Positions 60,659-64,000 of a DNA stretch of 64,000 bases are shown in pieces. Made by a program: the position numbers and the translations under genes. Within the stretch, counting starts at the first letter, position 1, and each line of letters starts with the position of its first letter. The notes under the pieces were generated by a model that was given only the letters and a program-made list of their open reading frames with translations, had not been told where the DNA came from and searched no databases. Source of the stretch: an uncultured Clostridium sp. (GTDB lineage: Bacteria > Bacillota > Clostridia > Clostridiales > Clostridiaceae); assembly GCA_937927335.1 (NCBI GenBank), contig CALBDU010000029.1, forward strand, positions 19,913-83,912, written 5' to 3'.

Positions 60659-62182
60659 ATGTCAACTGAACAAGTTTCAAAAGACCGCTCTGTTCTGTAC
60701 ATTTCAGCAGCTCTAGCCCTAATATTTGTAGCATTTAGTATAATTCTTCCTACTCAAATGGCTCAGGTTGCCAATGGCGTGTTATCATACTTAACTACTA
60801 ATTTTGGATGGCTGTATCTTTTATCCGTTTTTATATTTACAATTTTTATATTTGTTATCGCTCTAAGCCGCTATGGCAAGATAAAACTGGGTAAAGATGA
60901 TGAAAAACCTGAATTTACAACTTTCCAGTGGTTTACAATGCTGTTTGGAGGGGGAATGGGCATAGGATTGGTATTCTGGTCCATTGCTGAACCAATGATG
61001 CATTACATGAAACCACCAGTTGGACAGGCAGGTACTCCACAGGCTATGCACGATGCTTTGCGTTATGTATTTAACGATTTTGGTATTCATGTTTGGATTA
61101 TATATGCAGTTTGTGGTTTAGCCCTGGGTTATTTCCAGTATAGAAAGGGTCTTCCTTGCTTAATCAGCTCAGCATTTTATCCAATACTTGGTGAAAAGAT
61201 TCATGGACCTATAGGAAAAGCTATCGATGTATTGGCAGTATTTGCTACTATGTTTGGAGTTGCTACTAGTTTGGGCCTGGGAGCTGGACAAATTGCTACA
61301 GGATTACAATATCTCTGGGGAATTCCAGCAACACCTATTACTACTGCTTTAATTATAGCAATAATGACAGCTATATTTACCCTTGCTACAGTTTCTGGAC
61401 TTCATAAGGCAATGCAGGCTGTGGCAGACGTAAAAGTATGGCTTTCAATTGGATTTATGGTATTTATTTTCCTATTTGGCGGAACAGTATTTATATTAAA
61501 CAATTTTACTCATTCCCTTGGTGATTATGTTCAAAACTTTATTGGACAGAGCATGTGGATGGGAAATATTGAATGGACAAAAGCATGGCCTGTATTCTAC
61601 AGGGCTTGGTATATTGCATGGGCAGCATTTGTAGGTCAGTTCATAGCACGTGTTTCAAGAGGCCGTACAATTAGAGAATTTATACTTGCATCAGTATTCC
61701 TTCCAGCTGGTTTCTGTATAATATGGATAGCAATCTATGGTGGAGCTGCATTCAACCTTGATATTCAGTCAAATGGTGCTATTCAGGCAGCTGTTAATGC
61801 TAATATATCTACTGCTTTATTTGCAACATTGCAGCATCTGCCACTTTACGCAATAACTGCACCGCTTGCAATGGTATTAGTAGTTACATCCTTTGCAGGA
61901 GCAGCTACATCTGCAACTTATGTACTTAGCATGCTCACATCCGGAGGAGACCTTAATCCAAGTAAAAAACTCAGCGGATTCTGGGGAGTTACTCAGGGTG
62001 CTGTTACAATAATGATTATTCTAGTTGGAGGAACTGCAGCTATAAAGACACTTCAAACTGCTTCCATTGCTGCTGCATTCCCGTTCATGATTGTTATGAT
62101 TATTATGTGCTACAGCATATTCAAGGCTCTTATGGAAGATGAAGCTCAAATAGAAGCAAAAGAACTAAAAAACGCAAACTAA
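60659..62182 (+). CDS. BCCT-family betaine/choline/carnitine-type transporter
   Basis: A 507-residue carrier with about twelve transmembrane helices. GGGMGIGLVFWSIAEPM (helix 3 glycine stretch) and FIARVSRGRTIREF (after helix 8) are BCCT signatures. The helix 8 aromatic segment is YRAWYIAW rather than the usual YWAWWISW, so one or two substrate-site tryptophans are changed. It lies between grdH and trxB and probably imports the reductase substrate. The preceding hairpin may set its level. Confidence 0.9.
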   Translation: MSTEQVSKDRSVLYISAALALIFVAFSIILPTQMAQVANGVLSYLTTNFGWLYLLSVFIFTIFIFVIALSRYGKIKLGKDDEKPEFTTFQWFTMLFGGGMGIGLVFWSIAEPMMHYMKPPVGQAGTPQAMHDALRYVFNDFGIHVWIIYAVCGLALGYFQYRKGLPCLISSAFYPILGEKIHGPIGKAIDVLAVFATMFGVATSLGLGAGQIATGLQYLWGIPATPITTALIIAIMTAIFTLATVSGLHKAMQAVADVKVWLSIGFMVFIFLFGGTVFILNNFTHSLGDYVQNFIGQSMWMGNIEWTKAWPVFYRAWYIAWAAFVGQFIARVSRGRTIREFILASVFLPAGFCIIWIAIYGGAAFNLDIQSNGAIQAAVNANISTALFATLQHLPLYAITAPLAMVLVVTSFAGAATSATYVLSMLTSGGDLNPSKKLSGFWGVTQGAVTIMIILVGGTAAIKTLQTASIAAAFPFMIVMIIMCYSIFKALMEDEAQIEAKELKNAN

Positions 62183-62195
62183 AAGCAGGTTTATA

Positions 62196-62228
62196 TTTAA
62201 GGAGGATGTCCATTGCCTCCTCCTTAAA
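62196..62228 (+). terminator. Hairpin between the transporter and trxB
   Basis: TTTAAGGAGGA and TCCTCCTTAAA form a perfect 11-bp stem with TTTTAAAATT behind. The stem buries a Shine-Dalgarno-like AAGGAGG that precedes no gene. Partial terminator or processing site. Confidence 0.55.
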
Positions 62229-62271
62229 TTTTAAAATTATAAACTGAAATCTATAACAAAGAAGGTGCAAT

Positions 62272-63216
62272 ATGAACAATATTTATGACGTTATAATAAT
62301 CGGTTCAGGACCGGCAGGTCTTTCCGCAGCATTGTATTCAGCCAGAGCCAGGATGAAAACACTGCTTTTGGAAAGAGCCAAGGTTGGCGGACAGATTGTT
62401 ATCACAGACGAGGTTGCCAATTATCCAGGAGCTGTAGAAGATGCCACCGGACCATCCCTCATTGCAAGGATGGAAAGACAGGTGGAAAGCTTCGGCGCTG
62501 AGAGAAAAAAGGACAATATTAAAGAGGCTGATTTTTCCGGAAAAATTAAGATTTTAAAAGGAGAAAAGGAAGAATATCAGGCTAAAACAATAATTATAGC
62601 TACAGGTGCAACTCCAAGAAGAATAGGCTGCCCTGGAGAAAATGAGTTAATAGGTAAAGGCGTATCTTATTGCGCTACCTGCGATGCTGATTTCTTTCAG
62701 GATCTTGAGGTTTTCGTAGTAGGGGGCGGTGATTCTGCCATAGAAGAGGCTCTTTATCTTACCAAGTTTGCAAGAAAAGTTACAATAGTTCACAGAAGAG
62801 ATGAATTAAGAGCTGCTAAATCAATACAGGAAAAAGCCTTTAACAACCCTAAAGTTGAGATAATGTGGAACAGCGTAATTACAGAAATTAAAGGAGACGG
62901 AATGGTTGAATCTGCAGTATTTAAAAATACTGTCACAGGTGAAACTAAAGAATATTTTGCTGATGAAGAGGATGGAACCTTCGGAATCTTCGTATTCGTT
63001 GGATATCTTCCTATAAACGACCTGATAAAAGGAAAAATCAAAATGAATGATGCAGGATACATTGTTACAAATGACTGCATGGAAACAGATGTTAAAGGCG
63101 TTTTTGCCGCAGGTGACATCAGGGAAAAACCTTTAAGACAGGTAGTAACAGCAGCAGCTGATGGAGCAATTGCTGCAGTGCAGTGTGAAAAATATATTCA
63201 GGCTGAATTTGAATAA
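62272..63216 (+). CDS. trxB: Thioredoxin reductase of the glycine reductase system
   Basis: A 314-residue FAD/NAD(P)H enzyme. FAD motif IIGSGPAGLSAALYSARA, redox disulfide CATCDAD, second nucleotide fold VVGGGDSAIEEALYL and C-terminal GVFAAGDIREKPLRQV are intact. The nucleotide loop carries VHRRDELRA. It reduces the thioredoxin encoded 24 bp downstream, which supplies electrons to GrdA. Position in a grd operon is typical for Clostridia. Confidence 0.95.
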   Translation: MNNIYDVIIIGSGPAGLSAALYSARARMKTLLLERAKVGGQIVITDEVANYPGAVEDATGPSLIARMERQVESFGAERKKDNIKEADFSGKIKILKGEKEEYQAKTIIIATGATPRRIGCPGENELIGKGVSYCATCDADFFQDLEVFVVGGGDSAIEEALYLTKFARKVTIVHRRDELRAAKSIQEKAFNNPKVEIMWNSVITEIKGDGMVESAVFKNTVTGETKEYFADEEDGTFGIFVFVGYLPINDLIKGKIKMNDAGYIVTNDCMETDVKGVFAAGDIREKPLRQVVTAAADGAIAAVQCEKYIQAEFE

Positions 63217-63240
63217 ACTTTAAAACAAGGAGGAAGTTAA

Positions 63241-63558
63241 ATGTTAATAGTTGATAAGGATACTTTTGCACCAGAAGTACTGGAAGCAGAAGGATATGTG
63301 CTGGTAGATTATTTTGGTGACGGCTGCGTACCATGCCAGGCTTTAATGCCGGACATAGAGGAGCTGGCTGCTAAATATGAAGGTAAGGTTAAGTTTGCCA
63401 AGCTGAATACCACAAAGGCAAGAAGATTGGCTATATCCCAAAGGGTTTTAGGACTTCCAACCATTACTTTATATAAGAATGGTGAAAAGATTGAAGAAGT
63501 TATTAAGGATGACGCAACAAGAGAAAACATAGATGCTATGATTGCGAAGCACGTATAA
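63241..63558 (+). CDS. trxA: Thioredoxin, GCVPC-type
   Basis: A 105-residue thioredoxin. The active site is GDGCVPCQAL rather than WCGPC, the form associated with glycine reductase operons. It keeps the cis-Pro block VLGLPTITLYKNGE. AAGGAGGAAGTTA precedes the ATG. It carries electrons from TrxB to selenoprotein A. Confidence 0.95.
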   Translation: MLIVDKDTFAPEVLEAEGYVLVDYFGDGCVPCQALMPDIEELAAKYEGKVKFAKLNTTKARRLAISQRVLGLPTITLYKNGEKIEEVIKDDATRENIDAMIAKHV

Positions 63559-63575
63559 TTTAAGGAGGAAATGAA

Positions 63576-64000
63576 ATGAGTTTATTAGAAGGAAAAAAAG
63601 TTATTGCTATAGGAGACAGGGATGGAATTCCAGGTCCTGCTATTGAAGCCTGCGCTAAAAGTGCAGGAGCAGAGGTAGTATTTGCTTCAACAGAATGCTT
63701 TGTTTGAACAGCCGCAGGTGCTATGGATCTGGAGATCCAACAAAGAGTAATCGATCTTACTTCAAAATATGGTGCAGAAAATATGATTGTTATGCTGGGT
63801 GGAGCAGAAGCTGAGGCTTCAGGACTTTCAGCAGAAACAGTAGCAGCCGGAGACCCAACTTTCGCAGGTCCTTTGGCAGGAATAGCACTAGGACTTGGTG
63901 TTTATCACGTAGTTGAACCTGAAGTAAAAGATGAATTTGATGCTGCAGTTTATGACGAACAATGCGGAATGATGGAAATGGTTCTTGACATCGATGCAAT
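63576..64000 (+). CDS. grdA: Glycine/sarcosine/betaine reductase selenoprotein A, partial, UGA = Sec44
   Basis: The frame begins ATG 63576 behind AAGGAGGAAATGAA and continues past TGA at 63705-63707 to the window end, about 141 residues of the usual 157. The Sec context is CFVUTAAGAMDLEIQQRV, the conserved GrdA active site. It takes the carboxymethyl group from protein B as a selenoether and is re-reduced by thioredoxin; GrdC/GrdD, probably downstream, release acetyl phosphate. The true 3' end lies outside. Confidence 0.97.
63725..63738 (+). promoter_or_regulatory. SECIS-like hairpin of grdA
   Basis: A perfect 5-bp stem GGATC/GATCC around loop TGGA. The loop begins 23 nt after the UGA, with G as its second base. 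Confidence 0.7.

Noticed and set aside
62196..62228. Start site of a hidden gene after the buried AAGGAGG
   Set aside because: No start codon with an open frame follows; the sequence is one arm of a perfect hairpin.

Overview
The window reads as a chromosomal segment of a strictly anaerobic, spore-forming, low-GC Clostridia (Bacillota). The evidence is AT-rich intergenic DNA, AGGAGG-type ribosome sites, frequent TTG starts, endospore germination receptor genes (gerA family), an H-type small acid-soluble spore protein, B12-dependent ribonucleotide reductase, rubredoxin and a Stickland-type betaine/sarcosine reductase operon. It also decodes UGA as selenocysteine. Four genes here need UGA readthrough to be complete: grdA, the grdH-like gene, a MerB-like gene and a heavy-metal-associated (HMA) domain gene. 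In each case a short hairpin with G near the start of its loop follows the UGA. No phage, IS transposase, CRISPR array, rRNA or tRNA was seen.

Layout. 0-7 kb: nrdJ (cut by the window edge, behind two NrdR-like boxes), a gamma carbonic anhydrase-like gene, cvfB, a secreted metallo-beta-lactamase-fold protein, and a P-type ATPase behind a yybP-ykoY (Mn2+) riboswitch. 7-17 kb: AraC regulator plus DUF2000, a PLP aminotransferase divergent from a sigma-54 activator, a FAD/Rieske oxidoreductase, a membrane protein/flavodoxin/MerB-like selenoprotein run, and a diguanylate cyclase. 17-24 kb: nadABC behind a 44-bp palindromic operator, and a two-component system. 24-32 kb: a Cys-type T-box leader driving a CooS homolog that lacks one active-site cysteine, a NitT/TauT-type ABC importer, two HMA-fold proteins (one with Sec), and a convergent tungstate importer tupABC behind a Moco/Tuco-like leader. 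32-46 kb: housekeeping and stress genes (ferritin-like, GNAT, sspH, MATE, tdk, rsgA, a flavodoxin fusion, a chemotaxis receptor, PC4, a malate/lactate dehydrogenase, nadE, nfeD/SPFH), with two families of REP-like palindromes. 46-57 kb: a gerA-type germination operon, a PFL-activase-like protein, rubredoxin, addB and pepF. 57-64 kb: a TetR regulator divergent from grdI-grdH-BCCT transporter-trxB-trxA-grdA, which runs off the end.

How it works together. The right end is a coherent energy module: the BCCT carrier imports betaine (or a relative), the GrdI/GrdH protein B activates it, and GrdA takes the group while thioredoxin and its reductase supply electrons. The most unusual part is 23.8-29.3 kb. 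There a leader predicted to sense uncharged tRNA-Cys controls a deviant CO-dehydrogenase-like protein with an ABC importer and, just downstream, a selenocysteine metal-binding protein. With the MerB-like selenoprotein at 14.6 kb, this points to uncharacterised sulfur, metal or organometal chemistry. All functions are inferred from reading sequence; no searches were run.
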